Below, piece by piece: positions 9,633-17,154 of a stretch of 39,028 nt of DNA. Within the stretch, counting starts at the first letter, position 1, and every line of letters starts with the position of its first letter. The notes beneath the pieces are model-generated. The model was not told the origin of the DNA, did not search any database, and saw nothing but the letters and a program-made list of their open reading frames with translations. The stretch is taken from positions 1 through 39,028 of IMG/VR virus record IMGVR_UViG_3300010430_000200. The stretch is one strand, 5' to 3'. The DNA comes from a virus. Made by a program: the position numbers and the translations under genes.

Positions 9633-10466
9633 TTAGTCAAATAATCCTGTTTTTTTCTTCTTACTAGGGTCATTTAACCCAGTAATGAAGTCGATGTACT
9701 TATCATAAGTTAAGTCATCAATATACTTACTATTAATCTTAGCTCCATTCGTTCTAGTCTTTAAGTCCATGAACGGATGTCCTGCTAAGGTAGTTCTATA
9801 TACTCCCTCAACTCCATCAACTGATACTTGTTCAACGTACCATACGTTTTTAGCGTCTTTAGTAAGTCTTGTACCATTAGATTGTGTTAAGTTTGGTATT
9901 GTTTTTGTATATTTATCCCCAGTAGTCTTAGATGTTTTCTCCATGTCTTTAACGTGAGAAATAATAACTACTTCTGTATCTGGTCTTAAACTGTAATTTT
10001 CATAAGCTTCATATACAGGGTATATTTGAGCTTTAATATTATTCCAGTCATCGAAGCTTAATCCTCCACCAGATTCTTTATTTTTAGTGTTCTTTCTTCT
10101 AGCTATAGTCATAGCCATTTCGTCTTCTATTGTACTAATAGCATCAAGTACTATTGTCTTATAGTGTGTATCGTTAGTGGCTTTTAAATCTTTAATTACT
10201 TCAATAGCCTCATAACCATTTTTAACTCTAAGAACATCAATACCTTCACCTTCAAGTTCAATTAATACTTGTTCACCTGAATCCCCTATCAATACATCGT
10301 CACCGTTCTTATCTGTCTCAACCTTATCGGCTACAGAAACAAATAATATTGGCTTCGGATATGATGATGCTATAGTTGTTTTACCTGACCCTATCGGACC
10401 CATAATAACAGTTACATTACTGTAGCTAAGTTCACTAGGTTTTTGTATTCTATCTAGTATACCCAT
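9633..10466 (-). CDS. Sak4-like RecA-fold ATPase (AAA_24)
   Basis: A 277-residue P-loop ATPase. Walker A is GPIGSGKTT (23-31) and Walker B is TIVLDAIST (104-112). The compact RecA core without an N-terminal domain fits the phage nucleotide-binding / Sak4 family, single-strand annealing-type recombinases that act with an SSB. The SSB-like gene two positions downstream and the Cas4-like nuclease gene two positions upstream make a plausible recombination set. GGAGGTGA precedes the ATG. Confidence 0.85.
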   Translation of the reverse strand: MGILDRIQKPSELSYSNVTVIMGPIGSGKTTIASSYPKPILFVSVADKVETDKNGDDVLIGDSGEQVLIELEGEGIDVLRVKNGYEAIEVIKDLKATNDTHYKTIVLDAISTIEDEMAMTIARRKNTKNKESGGGLSFDDWNNIKAQIYPVYEAYENYSLRPDTEVVIISHVKDMEKTSKTTGDKYTKTIPNLTQSNGTRLTKDAKNVWYVEQVSVDGVEGVYRTTLAGHPFMDLKTRTNGAKINSKYIDDLTYDKYIDFITGLNDPSKKKKTGLFD

Positions 10467-10838
10467 CTATATCACCTCCGAATATTCTTCTAAATTCAAC
10501 ACGTCTAAATTATAAGTCTCGATAGAACCATCATTCCATAATCTTATATAATCATCATTTTCATCTTTGAGATAGAAATAACTACCATTATAAGCAACTA
10601 TACCCTTTTCTGTTAAATCATCATCCCAAGCGTCTACTTCCTTAAACTGGATTGTGTCTCCAACAAAAATTTCTATATCATTCATATCAGTTCTTCCTGT
10701 TGACAACTGTATTTCAAATCGCTCATTCATTACTTCATCATATTCTTCGTGATATGCGTCACCATTATGTGTTAACATTATGTGATGTGTTTCATCATAT
10801 CCCCCATATTCTTTATCTAACGCTCTAAATTTATTCAT
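10467..10838 (-). CDS. YopX-like small protein
   Basis: A 123-residue protein with the YopX layout: an N-terminal KFRALDKEYGG strand, the central LSTGRTDMNDIEIFVGDTI segment (compare 'LSTGLKDKNGKEIYEGDIV' type motifs), then a short SH3-like beta barrel. YopX proteins are common in Bacillota phages and prophages, and their function is unknown. The start has GAAAGGAGAGG. It sits within the recombination cluster. Confidence 0.8.
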   Translation of the reverse strand: MNKFRALDKEYGGYDETHHIMLTHNGDAYHEEYDEVMNERFEIQLSTGRTDMNDIEIFVGDTIQFKEVDAWDDDLTEKGIVAYNGSYFYLKDENDDYIRLWNDGSIETYNLDVLNLEEYSEVI

Positions 10839-10840
10839 TT

Positions 10841-11758
10841 TTATTCCTCTCCTTTCTTACATATACTATAGTAAGGACACTTCTGACACTTGAACTGTGA
10901 ATAACTCTCAGGGAATAAGTCATGACCATGATGATAAGCTATTAAGCTATACATCTGATTATGAATATCTCTGAACTTAATTATATCTTGTTCACTAACG
11001 TCTTGTGACACTATAGTTACTGGTTTGACTTCATTTTCCTTTAAGTATTCTAAAAATTCTGAATAGTCTGACAACTCTTGCTCAAGCTCTTCAATTTTAG
11101 CTACATAATCGTCATATGAAACCTTTTGTTTCTTGTTCTTACTTAACTTACCACTCTTTAATACTTCTGGTTGACCCATAATAAACTTTGGTAAATTAAT
11201 ATATCCTATTCTAATATTTTCTATTTTATGGTCCTCTACAAGTTTAGGATTATTGGCTATCAGTAATGTATATAAAGATAATTGACCATCTATTTCTAAA
11301 TCTCCAATTAGTTTATCACTAGCTGATGCTTTATAATCCCATATAGTAAGTGTTTTTGTTTCTTCATCAAATGTAACTAAGTCAATCTTACCGTGTAGAT
11401 GATTCTCTAAGTCGTGTAACTCAAGCTCCACACCTATTACAACTTGATTCATTATGTTTTGAAACTCTTCATTTCTTTCTAATTCAAACTTTAGGAAGCT
11501 CCAATAATCTTCTAAACTTGGAATACCAAACTTAGCTAGAGCATCGAACTCCTCTTGTAGGACAACTGTTGTGTCAACGTCATCGCCCTTAACATACTCT
11601 TCCATTAATTTGTGTGCCATTGTTCCAAATGTCATATGCTCGTTAGATTCCAATTTAAAACCGTTTATATAACTTAACTTATATTTATAATAACAGTCTT
11701 GAAATGTGTTAACTCTACTATATGATATTGTGTCTGGCAATCTGTAATTTGATTCCAT
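10841..11758 (-). CDS. Cas4/RecB-like PD-(D/E)XK nuclease with Fe-S cluster
   Basis: A 305-residue nuclease. GTMAHKLME (45-53) supplies the motif I His, GKID (123-126) the Asp, and WDYKAS (140-145) the Asp-x-Lys catalytic strand. Cysteines C22, C291, C294 and C300 have the one-plus-three spacing of the 4Fe-4S cluster in Cas4 and AddB. It probably resects DNA ends to produce single strands for the Sak4-like and SSB-like proteins. The ATG overlaps the preceding stop codon (TAATG), giving translational coupling. No CRISPR array or other cas gene was seen, so a CRISPR role is unlikely. Confidence 0.88.
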   Translation of the reverse strand: MESNYRLPDTISYSRVNTFQDCYYKYKLSYINGFKLESNEHMTFGTMAHKLMEEYVKGDDVDTTVVLQEEFDALAKFGIPSLEDYWSFLKFELERNEEFQNIMNQVVIGVELELHDLENHLHGKIDLVTFDEETKTLTIWDYKASASDKLIGDLEIDGQLSLYTLLIANNPKLVEDHKIENIRIGYINLPKFIMGQPEVLKSGKLSKNKKQKVSYDDYVAKIEELEQELSDYSEFLEYLKENEVKPVTIVSQDVSEQDIIKFRDIHNQMYSLIAYHHGHDLFPESYSQFKCQKCPYYSICKKGEE

Positions 11759-12243
11759 TACTCATCACTCTTAATTTTAAAATCATGACCGAGTTTGCTA
11801 ACTAATTCTTCCATTGTGTATTCAGGTATTTCATATTCTTTATTTTCGTAAACTAGTCTACTAGAATAAGCATTAAACCATTTACCTGCTAAATCATTCT
11901 TCTCTGGATTACTATATATTTGTTTTATTTTGTTTAACTCAAAGTCTCTAGTTATCCCATCTGTAATATTTACAACAACATCTCCATGTTCAGTGTCTAA
12001 TAATACAGTTCCTGCAAAATCATCTTTAAATATAGCAATCATGCCAGTCTTAATGTTAGGGTTTAAAGTGAATACTTTACTATTCTCCCATGATGTATAA
12101 CCGTCATCTCCTATTATATGAATATCATAAGTCTGACCATGGTCTATCTTATTAATTACACCTACCTCTTGTTCAATATCATAATCACACCCATTGATAC
12201 CTTGTTTCATAAAAACTTTGTCTCCAACTTTAAATTCTCTCAT
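11758..12243 (-). CDS. SH3-like small protein
   Basis: About 161 residues, unknown function. The N-terminus FKVGDKVFMKQGING is the KVGDKV-type opening shared with several other proteins of this block, followed by alternating strands as in a small SH3/KOW-like barrel. The second half (GMIAIFKDDFAGTVL) may be another barrel. The ATG at 12243 was chosen because GAGGAGAG is well spaced from it; an ATG two codons earlier is almost on the ribosome binding site. Confidence 0.7.
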   Translation of the reverse strand: MREFKVGDKVFMKQGINGCDYDIEQEVGVINKIDHGQTYDIHIIGDDGYTSWENSKVFTLNPNIKTGMIAIFKDDFAGTVLLDTEHGDVVVNITDGITRDFELNKIKQIYSNPEKNDLAGKWFNAYSSRLVYENKEYEIPEYTMEELVSKLGHDFKIKSDE

Positions 12244-12271
12244 TTTCATCTCTCCTCTTTTTTTTAATTTT

Positions 12272-12481
12272 TTATTTAACTCCGTATTTTTCTCTTAACT
12301 CCTCAGCACTCGTACCAAGGTGTTCAGCCATTTTGTAAGTCAACAACTGATGTATAGGTCTATCAACACCTTTCAACCAGTCATAAACTGTGTTCTTACT
12401 AACTCCTACTACTTCACATATTGTTTTAAAATTTATTCCAAACTCAATCAATAGCGGATACTTTTTCTCTAAATTAGCCAT
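12272..12481 (-). CDS. Small HTH DNA-binding protein
   Basis: A 69-residue protein that is nearly all a Cro/XRE-like helix-turn-helix: INFKTICEVVGVSKNTVYDW, then a helical C-terminus with EHLGTSAEELREKYG. It is a candidate regulator. It is the first gene after its own promoter (12504-12532), and AAGGAGGTGG precedes the start. No target site can be assigned from sequence; the recurrent box in the late promoters is one candidate. No full repressor/antirepressor switch is visible. Confidence 0.75.
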   Translation of the reverse strand: MANLEKKYPLLIEFGINFKTICEVVGVSKNTVYDWLKGVDRPIHQLLTYKMAEHLGTSAEELREKYGVK

Positions 12482-12503
12482 TCATTACCACCTCCTTTAC
12501 TTC

Positions 12504-12532
12504 ATTGTATCATCATTCCCTCGTCAAGTCAA
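12504..12532 (-). promoter_or_regulatory. Internal leftward promoter
   Basis: Minus-strand TTGACT (12532-12527), 17-nt spacer, TACAAT (12509-12504). It sits directly upstream of the HTH gene and would add transcription to the recombination and replication genes. Confidence 0.6.
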
Positions 12533-13171
12533 CTATAAATTAGTGTTTTTATACTTCCAAGTGTTAGGTAGCCCTTTTCTTTTTGGCAAGTCCTGCATTT
12601 CTGGCAAGTTCTCTTCCATAAACATTATACCCATGATGTTCCATAGTACTGCTGATAAATGGTCCTCATCATCATATCCATCAAGATACTTTCCTAAGTG
12701 TCTCATCGCAGCGTCATAGAATCTGCTTACAGGCTGACCTTTCTCCCAGTTTCTATCGTCATATTTCTTAGCACCACGCTCATAGTGTAACGCTAATCTT
12801 GCTAATGGTCCAAAAGGTATTAAATCAAATCTACCTTTGTTCTCAGCTTGGTCTCTCATAGAACCAGTATCGAACGTTTCTATTTGTCCTGATGATGGTA
12901 AATCTGTTGGGTCATATACACCATTATTAGATTCCCCTAACACTTCTTTAATTACTTTATCTAAGTTTTCAGAATTGTCTGAATCTTCAAAAATATCTTC
13001 ACTCCAAGCTAAATCGTAATTGTCTTCCAATAATCGATACCATCCCTCCTTATTCTTAGATATTGTAACTATACATCCAGCCAATTTTTCCATTGCATCT
13101 ACATAGTACGAATCACAATCTCTAGGTATAACATCTTTTACTTTGACCTTGTCTCCAACTTCATACTTCAT
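12533..13171 (-). CDS. SH3-like domain fused to DUF5664 (dATP/dGTP diphosphohydrolase-like) domain
   Basis: A 212-residue protein. Residues 1-63 (MKYEVGDKVKVK...) match the small SH3-like family repeated in this block. Residues 113-190 look like DUF5664, described as dATP/dGTP diphosphohydrolase N-terminal domain: RFDLIPFGPLARLALHYERG, YDDRNWEKG, MRHLGKYLDGYDDEDHLSAV, with the His and acidic residues of an all-alpha nucleotide hydrolase core. It may adjust dNTP pools during replication. No PurZ-like gene was seen, so a link to base-modified DNA is not supported. AAGGAGGAG precedes the start. Confidence 0.72.
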   Translation of the reverse strand: MKYEVGDKVKVKDVIPRDCDSYYVDAMEKLAGCIVTISKNKEGWYRLLEDNYDLAWSEDIFEDSDNSENLDKVIKEVLGESNNGVYDPTDLPSSGQIETFDTGSMRDQAENKGRFDLIPFGPLARLALHYERGAKKYDDRNWEKGQPVSRFYDAAMRHLGKYLDGYDDEDHLSAVLWNIMGIMFMEENLPEMQDLPKRKGLPNTWKYKNTNL

Positions 13172-13188
13172 TTTTATACTCCTCCTTT

Positions 13189-14484
13189 TTATAATTCAAT
13201 AATATTGTCTTGTTCTTTGTCTTTCTTTAAAGCTTCTAAAAGCTCTATGTCTTTAACCATCTCTGGTTTAAATTTCTCTATAGTAGTTAATCCCATTTCC
13301 TCATCATAGATATACATTAAACTTGCAGTTTGAGATTTATAACCTTTGTTATGTTCCCATCTACTAGCACCTGTTAATGTTGGATTCCATCTATAGATAA
13401 CACCTCCGTGCTCATCTGTCTGCTCACTGTGTAAGTGACCCATGTGCATCTCTTTATATCTACAACTTGCATATAAAGAACTTGCCTCATCTGGCATTAC
13501 TCCAGTTAATTGTTTCTTACTCATTGTACCATGTGTTACACCAAGTGCAGTGTTTCCTAATTTGAAATACTTTCTAGTTCTAGGTGTAATGTCTACTGTA
13601 ATGTCTTCACTATCTTTAAAGTATTTGTTTAGAGCATAGTATGCGTGGAATGATGTCATCTCGTCATGATTACCACCAATATATGGTACATGAACTGGTG
13701 CCACCTCTGCCAACATTTCTATAGACTTCTCTAATAATCCCATACCAAGAGTGAACATCTTAGCCCATCTTACATCACTATCCTGTGGTGTTCCTGCTGT
13801 AGTTGTCTCAGCTATATTATCGTAATGGAAAAAGTCATCTCCAGTAACTAATAATATTTGTTTTGTGTTGCCTCTTTCTTTAAGCTTATCAACAAAATAT
13901 TGGATACAACCTAAATAGAATTTTGACGCTATTTTAGTATCATAGTTCTCTCCAACTTCCTCAATCCACGATAATAAACCTAAATGTAAATCTCTAACTT
14001 CTAGTATAGCATACTCTCTTCCTAGATTATATTCAAAAGATTCTGAATACTCTCTACCTTCAACATATCCGTCAATAATATCCTTCCAAATATCAGAGCT
14101 AACTGCTCCTTTAATTGGTTTTACCTTTATTCCTGATGAATACATTTTAATTACACCATTCTCTTTGCTTTGTGCTTCCCACTCTTTATAAGTGTGAGAT
14201 GTCATTTCAACTTGAGTTGGGTCTAATCCATGCTTCCTAATTAAGTACTCAGGGTCATTAAGCCTGTTCTCGTTCAGCTTCATGGTCTTAGTCTTTTCAA
14301 ACTCACCATTCTTACCAGTTTTGATAACTGTGGCTGTAGACTTCTTAGCCCATGTTGATATTGAGCCCAAACTAACCTTCTCATCAAATTCACTAACTAA
14401 TATTTCTTGAATTTTATTGAGAGTCTCACCTTTTCGTCTGAGCTCAATTGCCCTTTCTCTTACTTCGTCTCTTATTTTTGCCAT
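13189..14484 (-). CDS. HTH-linked calcineurin-like metallophosphoesterase
   Basis: A 431-residue protein. Residues 1-48 form a helix-turn-helix-like domain (RERAIELRRKGETLNKIQEI). The C-terminal half carries the metallophosphatase motifs in order: RDLHLG (164-169), GDDFFH (215-220), GNHD (271-274), THG (about 317-319) and GHLH (349-352), so the two-metal site should be intact. Relatives occur in phage replication regions with unknown substrates. The GDD variant in place of GDxxD is within the family's range. The RNA ligase gene lies one gene upstream, which makes RNA end processing one option and DNA processing another. TGGAGG precedes the start. Confidence 0.85.
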   Translation of the reverse strand: MAKIRDEVRERAIELRRKGETLNKIQEILVSEFDEKVSLGSISTWAKKSTATVIKTGKNGEFEKTKTMKLNENRLNDPEYLIRKHGLDPTQVEMTSHTYKEWEAQSKENGVIKMYSSGIKVKPIKGAVSSDIWKDIIDGYVEGREYSESFEYNLGREYAILEVRDLHLGLLSWIEEVGENYDTKIASKFYLGCIQYFVDKLKERGNTKQILLVTGDDFFHYDNIAETTTAGTPQDSDVRWAKMFTLGMGLLEKSIEMLAEVAPVHVPYIGGNHDEMTSFHAYYALNKYFKDSEDITVDITPRTRKYFKLGNTALGVTHGTMSKKQLTGVMPDEASSLYASCRYKEMHMGHLHSEQTDEHGGVIYRWNPTLTGASRWEHNKGYKSQTASLMYIYDEEMGLTTIEKFKPEMVKDIELLEALKKDKEQDNIIEL

Positions 14485-14496
14485 AAGATACCTCCA

Positions 14497-14727
14497 TTAA
14501 TTTATTTTCTCAAAAGCGTCGTTAATCGCTTGTGAAAGCTCTAATATTATTTCATCTTTTTCTTTGATTGCTCTATCTTTCTCTTTTATTTCTTCTTCAT
14601 AATCAAGTACAACACCGCCCCAGAATCTATCTAAATCTACGGCAACGTCTTTAGCGACAGGGTTAGAGCACTTTTTAAGTGTCTCTATCCCATCATCTAT
14701 TCTTGATTTTGCATATTTTCTATCCAT
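14497..14727 (-). CDS. Small helical protein
   Basis: A 76-residue charged protein with a C-terminal coiled coil (EEEIKEKDRAIKEKDEIILE). Part of that repeat (EKDEIIKEKEAIIEEY-like) recurs in the 15549-15911 product. The start has AGGGGGTAAT. Function unknown. Confidence 0.65.
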   Translation of the reverse strand: MDRKYAKSRIDDGIETLKKCSNPVAKDVAVDLDRFWGGVVLDYEEEIKEKDRAIKEKDEIILELSQAINDAFEKIN

Positions 14728-14732
14728 TTTAA

Positions 14733-15329
14733 TTACCCCCTATGGTCTTCTAATCCACCGTTTTTCATTCTAACATATTTAACTATGTTATTATGTGTAT
14801 TAACTATAAATCCCTCGACGTCTCTATCTGGTTCATATTCATTATATAAATCATCCAAATAAGGTATTGTAACTTTATCTGCGGTTCTTTTAACTACAGG
14901 AACTACACCTATATATTCTGGAATAATTTGTTCTGTGAACGGATATATTAAAAAATCAATATTGTAGTGTATATTTTTAACGTCTAGATTTTCATCTATA
15001 TTGGCTTTTGCAAATAAATACAGTCTCTTATCTAAATGCGGATATTTTAATCTACCCATGCCAATCCATTCTCCAAATACGCCACTACCCTCGTTCAATG
15101 AATTTTTAAAATCTTCTCCATACTTTTCTAACCAACCTTTTAATCCCTTGTATAATCCTCCAATAGTGTGAATCTCAGATAACTTATGTATATGATTTCT
15201 TTGTGCTATTATTAAATCATCATTAAGTCTAAAGAATCCTATATTAGAACCGTCTAATTTTTCTGTTATTATTGATGTTAATTCTTTTCTATTTATCCTT
15301 TGTGTTTTCGGATATAACGTCTTTTTCAT
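14733..15329 (-). CDS. RNA ligase family protein (Rnl2-like)
   Basis: A 198-residue nucleotidyltransferase. Motif I EKLDGSN (23-29) has the acceptor Lys24; FGEW (85-88) corresponds to motif III, EGFIV (172-176) to motif IV and KYVRMK (184-189) to motif V. It is short and ends soon after motif V, as in minimal RNA ligases without a C-terminal domain. Such enzymes seal broken RNA, often tRNAs cut by host defence nucleases. This phage carries its own tRNAs, but no polynucleotide kinase was recognised. GGAGATG precedes the start. Confidence 0.85.
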   Translation of the reverse strand: MKKTLYPKTQRINRKELTSIITEKLDGSNIGFFRLNDDLIIAQRNHIHKLSEIHTIGGLYKGLKGWLEKYGEDFKNSLNEGSGVFGEWIGMGRLKYPHLDKRLYLFAKANIDENLDVKNIHYNIDFLIYPFTEQIIPEYIGVVPVVKRTADKVTIPYLDDLYNEYEPDRDVEGFIVNTHNNIVKYVRMKNGGLEDHRG

Positions 15330-15331
15330 CT

Positions 15332-15544
15332 TTACATCTCCATTTCTTCTTCTATGATTTTACCTTCATAGAATGGGTCTTTCTTTTTCATATCATCTTC
15401 CCATTCTCTTTGTTTCTTGTATTCTCTTAACTCATCAAGCTCTATCTGCATATCCAAAACTGTCATTTTAATTGCTTGCTTGTGCTCACTCTTCGGTAAA
15501 GCCTGTATATGACCTACCAATGCACCAAATCTAAAATCATCCAT
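15332..15544 (-). CDS. Small hypothetical protein
   Basis: A 70-residue charged, mostly helical protein (ELDELREYKKQREWEDDMKK). It has a CAGGGGG ribosome binding site and sits 4 bases from the next gene. No family recognised. Confidence 0.65.
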   Translation of the reverse strand: MDDFRFGALVGHIQALPKSEHKQAIKMTVLDMQIELDELREYKKQREWEDDMKKKDPFYEGKIIEEEMEM

Positions 15545-15548
15545 GTTA

Positions 15549-15911
15549 TTACCCCCTGTTCATCGCTTCTATTACTTGTTCTTCCTCAGTCAATTCTTCT
15601 TCAAAATCTAACTTACCTTCGTACTTCTCAAATACTTCTTCATATGACGCTTTTACTATATTAGATAAATGCCTACCCTTAATCTCATTAAGTTCTTCAT
15701 CTTTGATATCTAACTGTTTACCACTATACATTATAATAGCTTCATATTCTTCTATTATAGCCTCTTTTTCTTTGATTATTTCATCTTTTTCTCTCACAAG
15801 TTTTTCTGTCTCTTCGTAATCTGATACTAACGAATTAAATAATCTTAATGTATCAATATCGACTGTTTCTGTAATCTTAGTGTGTATTGCTTTAACTACT
15901 TTTTTCTTCAT
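15549..15911 (-). CDS. Coiled-coil protein
   Basis: A 120-residue protein whose centre is a Lys/Glu/Ile-rich coiled coil (REKDEIIKEKEAIIEEYEAI). The AGGAGGTGA site lies inside the 3' end of the preceding glucosaminidase-like gene, and the reading frames overlap by 20 bases. Function unknown. Confidence 0.7.
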   Translation of the reverse strand: MKKKVVKAIHTKITETVDIDTLRLFNSLVSDYEETEKLVREKDEIIKEKEAIIEEYEAIIMYSGKQLDIKDEELNEIKGRHLSNIVKASYEEVFEKYEGKLDFEEELTEEEQVIEAMNRG

Positions 15912-16428
15912 TTTTCTTCACCTCCTGTAATCTTATTAACATAGCGTTTAAATAATTATCAGGGTCTCTATGCCAACCATTTAAAGCGTTAACAAATTCT
16001 TCTACTGTCTCAGCATTTTTACACTCTGGATAATATTTAGTTATCCTTCTTGAATAATCTTTAGCGAAGTGTATATAATCATAATACCATTCACCCTCAG
16101 TTTTACCGTCCGGTGCTCTTGATGTTGGGTCATCTATACCATAAGCCTTTATTCCTGCTGTGTTATATAAATTAACTGCTCTCCAACTCTTAAAAGCATC
16201 TCCCTCATGTCTCCAATGTGCCTCAACAAATTCTCTCTTGATTCCTGTAAGCTCACTAGCTTTTGTTATTGCACTTTGTATATCTGTTTCCTGCTCAATA
16301 TATATTTCTTTTGTTATAATAACTTCCTCTTTAATTATCTCTGGTTCGATGTTAGTCTTAGCATAATTATATCCTATCACGAATATTATAGCTAACGTGG
16401 CTAACATCCTAAGTAACCGACTAATCAT
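15892..16428 (-). CDS. Membrane-anchored glucosaminidase/lysozyme-like protein
   Basis: 178 residues. Residues 5-22 form one hydrophobic segment after two positive charges, an uncleaved signal-anchor or signal-arrest type N-terminus. The rest resembles a GH73 / FlgJ-like muramidase fold: a helical lead, EAHWRHEGDAFKSWRA with candidate catalytic Glu75, then NLYNTAGIKAYG, matching the usual NLFGIK strand. It would act on peptidoglycan outside the membrane. Its place in the early block, away from the lysin and holin candidate, is unusual. Roles could include early wall remodelling, superinfection exclusion or delayed lysis. A GAGGAGATG site precedes the start. Confidence 0.65.
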   Translation of the reverse strand: MISRLLRMLATLAIIFVIGYNYAKTNIEPEIIKEEVIITKEIYIEQETDIQSAITKASELTGIKREFVEAHWRHEGDAFKSWRAVNLYNTAGIKAYGIDDPTSRAPDGKTEGEWYYDYIHFAKDYSRRITKYYPECKNAETVEEFVNALNGWHRDPDNYLNAMLIRLQEVKKNEEKSS

Positions 16429-16576
16429 TAGTTGTCATCTCCTCTACGAATTGTATTTCAAACTCTCCCTCTTGCTCAGCTTCGTTAATGCTGTCAAGAA
16501 AAGCTTTCATTTCTTCCTCTGGAATATTCTCCAGTTGAACACCGAACACTTGTTCGACTATTTCTTGTGTTGTCAT
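16421..16576 (-). CDS. Small acidic protein
   Basis: A 51-residue acidic helical protein (MTTQEIVEQVFGVQLEN...). The ATG at 16576 follows AAGGGGG and overlaps the stop codon of the small membrane-protein gene upstream (ATGA), so they are translationally coupled. A longer frame reaching 16642 would ignore that site. It overlaps the glucosaminidase-like gene by 8 bases. Confidence 0.6.
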   Translation of the reverse strand: MTTQEIVEQVFGVQLENIPEEEMKAFLDSINEAEQEGEFEIQFVEEMTTND

Positions 16577-16734
16577 TTTCTTTTCCCCCTTAAAATATTT
16601 TTGGCTCTTCCAAATGGTGTTTCTTTTCGCATGAATACCCATTGTTTTGTATCAAAATATTTGCTGAGATTGTAACAGTCTATCAGAAATCTGATACTGC
16701 CACCTAATATAAGTCCTATAATAAATGATAACAT
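16573..16734 (-). CDS. Small membrane protein
   Basis: A 53-residue protein with an N-terminal transmembrane helix (LSFIIGLILGGSIRFLI) and a basic cytoplasmic tail ending RGKRK. It has a very strong site, AAAGGAGGTGGTGACA then ATG, and overlaps the next start by ATGA. It lies 25 bases downstream of the tRNA-like element at 16760-16799. Function unknown; the size and topology are also compatible with a small toxin or envelope modifier. Confidence 0.65.
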   Translation of the reverse strand: MLSFIIGLILGGSIRFLIDCYNLSKYFDTKQWVFMRKETPFGRAKNILRGKRK

Positions 16735-16759
16735 TGTCACCACCTCCTTTTTATTGCCA

Positions 16760-16799
16760 AAGTCAGTAGGGGAATCGAACCCCTTAAAACCATCTGACT
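16760..16799 (-). ncRNA. Reduced tRNA-like element (acceptor stem plus T-arm)
   Basis: Minus strand: AGTCAG (16799-16794) pairs with CTGACT (16766-16761) and encloses a canonical T-arm, AGGGG-TTCGATT-CCCCT, with only an 8-9 nt linker where the D and anticodon arms should be. It is about 40 nt long with no encoded CCA. It starts inside the stop codon of the upstream gene and is followed by the next ribosome binding site after about 11 bases. It could be a tRNA relic or a processing signal. Confidence 0.55.
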
Positions 16800-17154
16800 A
16801 ATTTCCTATATAACTCACAATATTTTTAATCTCATTTATTATTGCTTTTTCTGGTACTTGTTTTTTAGCTGTAGCATCTACAAAACCAGATACCGATGGT
16901 AAAAATATGAATATGAATACTAGAATCGCTCCCCATACACCAATGCCATCACAATAATCATCTTTTATCGTTAATACAATAAATAATAATATTATGATAA
17001 TAGCAAGTATAGCAATCCCGACACATATAGGTTGCCAGATACTGGCTCTAACTACAGCATCCTTAACAATAATCTCTGCTAATTCGCTACCTGTAGCTCC
17101 AAACTTCGCCGCCAATAAATCTAATCTTTTTAGAATTTCCGCTGTTATATTCAT
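16798..17154 (-). CDS. Membrane protein with two transmembrane helices
   Basis: 118 residues. An amphipathic N-terminal half (LKRLDLLAAKFGATGSELAE) is followed by a long hydrophobic helix (ICVGIAILAIIIILLFIVLT), a short acidic loop, a second helix (IGVWGAILVFIFIFLPSVSG) and a polar tail. The layout resembles superinfection-immunity or other small inner-membrane phage proteins. It starts right at the end of the 17154-17384 gene and ends at the tRNA-like element. No family assigned. Confidence 0.7.
   Translation of the reverse strand: MNITAEILKRLDLLAAKFGATGSELAEIIVKDAVVRASIWQPICVGIAILAIIIILLFIVLTIKDDYCDGIGVWGAILVFIFIFLPSVSGFVDATAKKQVPEKAIINEIKNIVSYIGN

Noticed and set aside
9232-9636. 134-residue plus-strand ORF over the SSB-like and coiled-coil genes
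   Set aside because: Ser/Phe-rich antisense shadow of Glu/Lys-rich coiled-coil codons.
10841-11758. Cas4-like gene as part of a CRISPR system
   Set aside because: No repeats with regular spacing and no other cas gene in the window; phage Cas4-like nucleases usually serve recombination.
12533-13171. Evidence for 2-aminoadenine (Z) DNA
   Set aside because: Only a DUF5664-like domain is present; no PurZ-like gene or Z-type polymerase was recognised, and the domain is common in phages with ordinary DNA.
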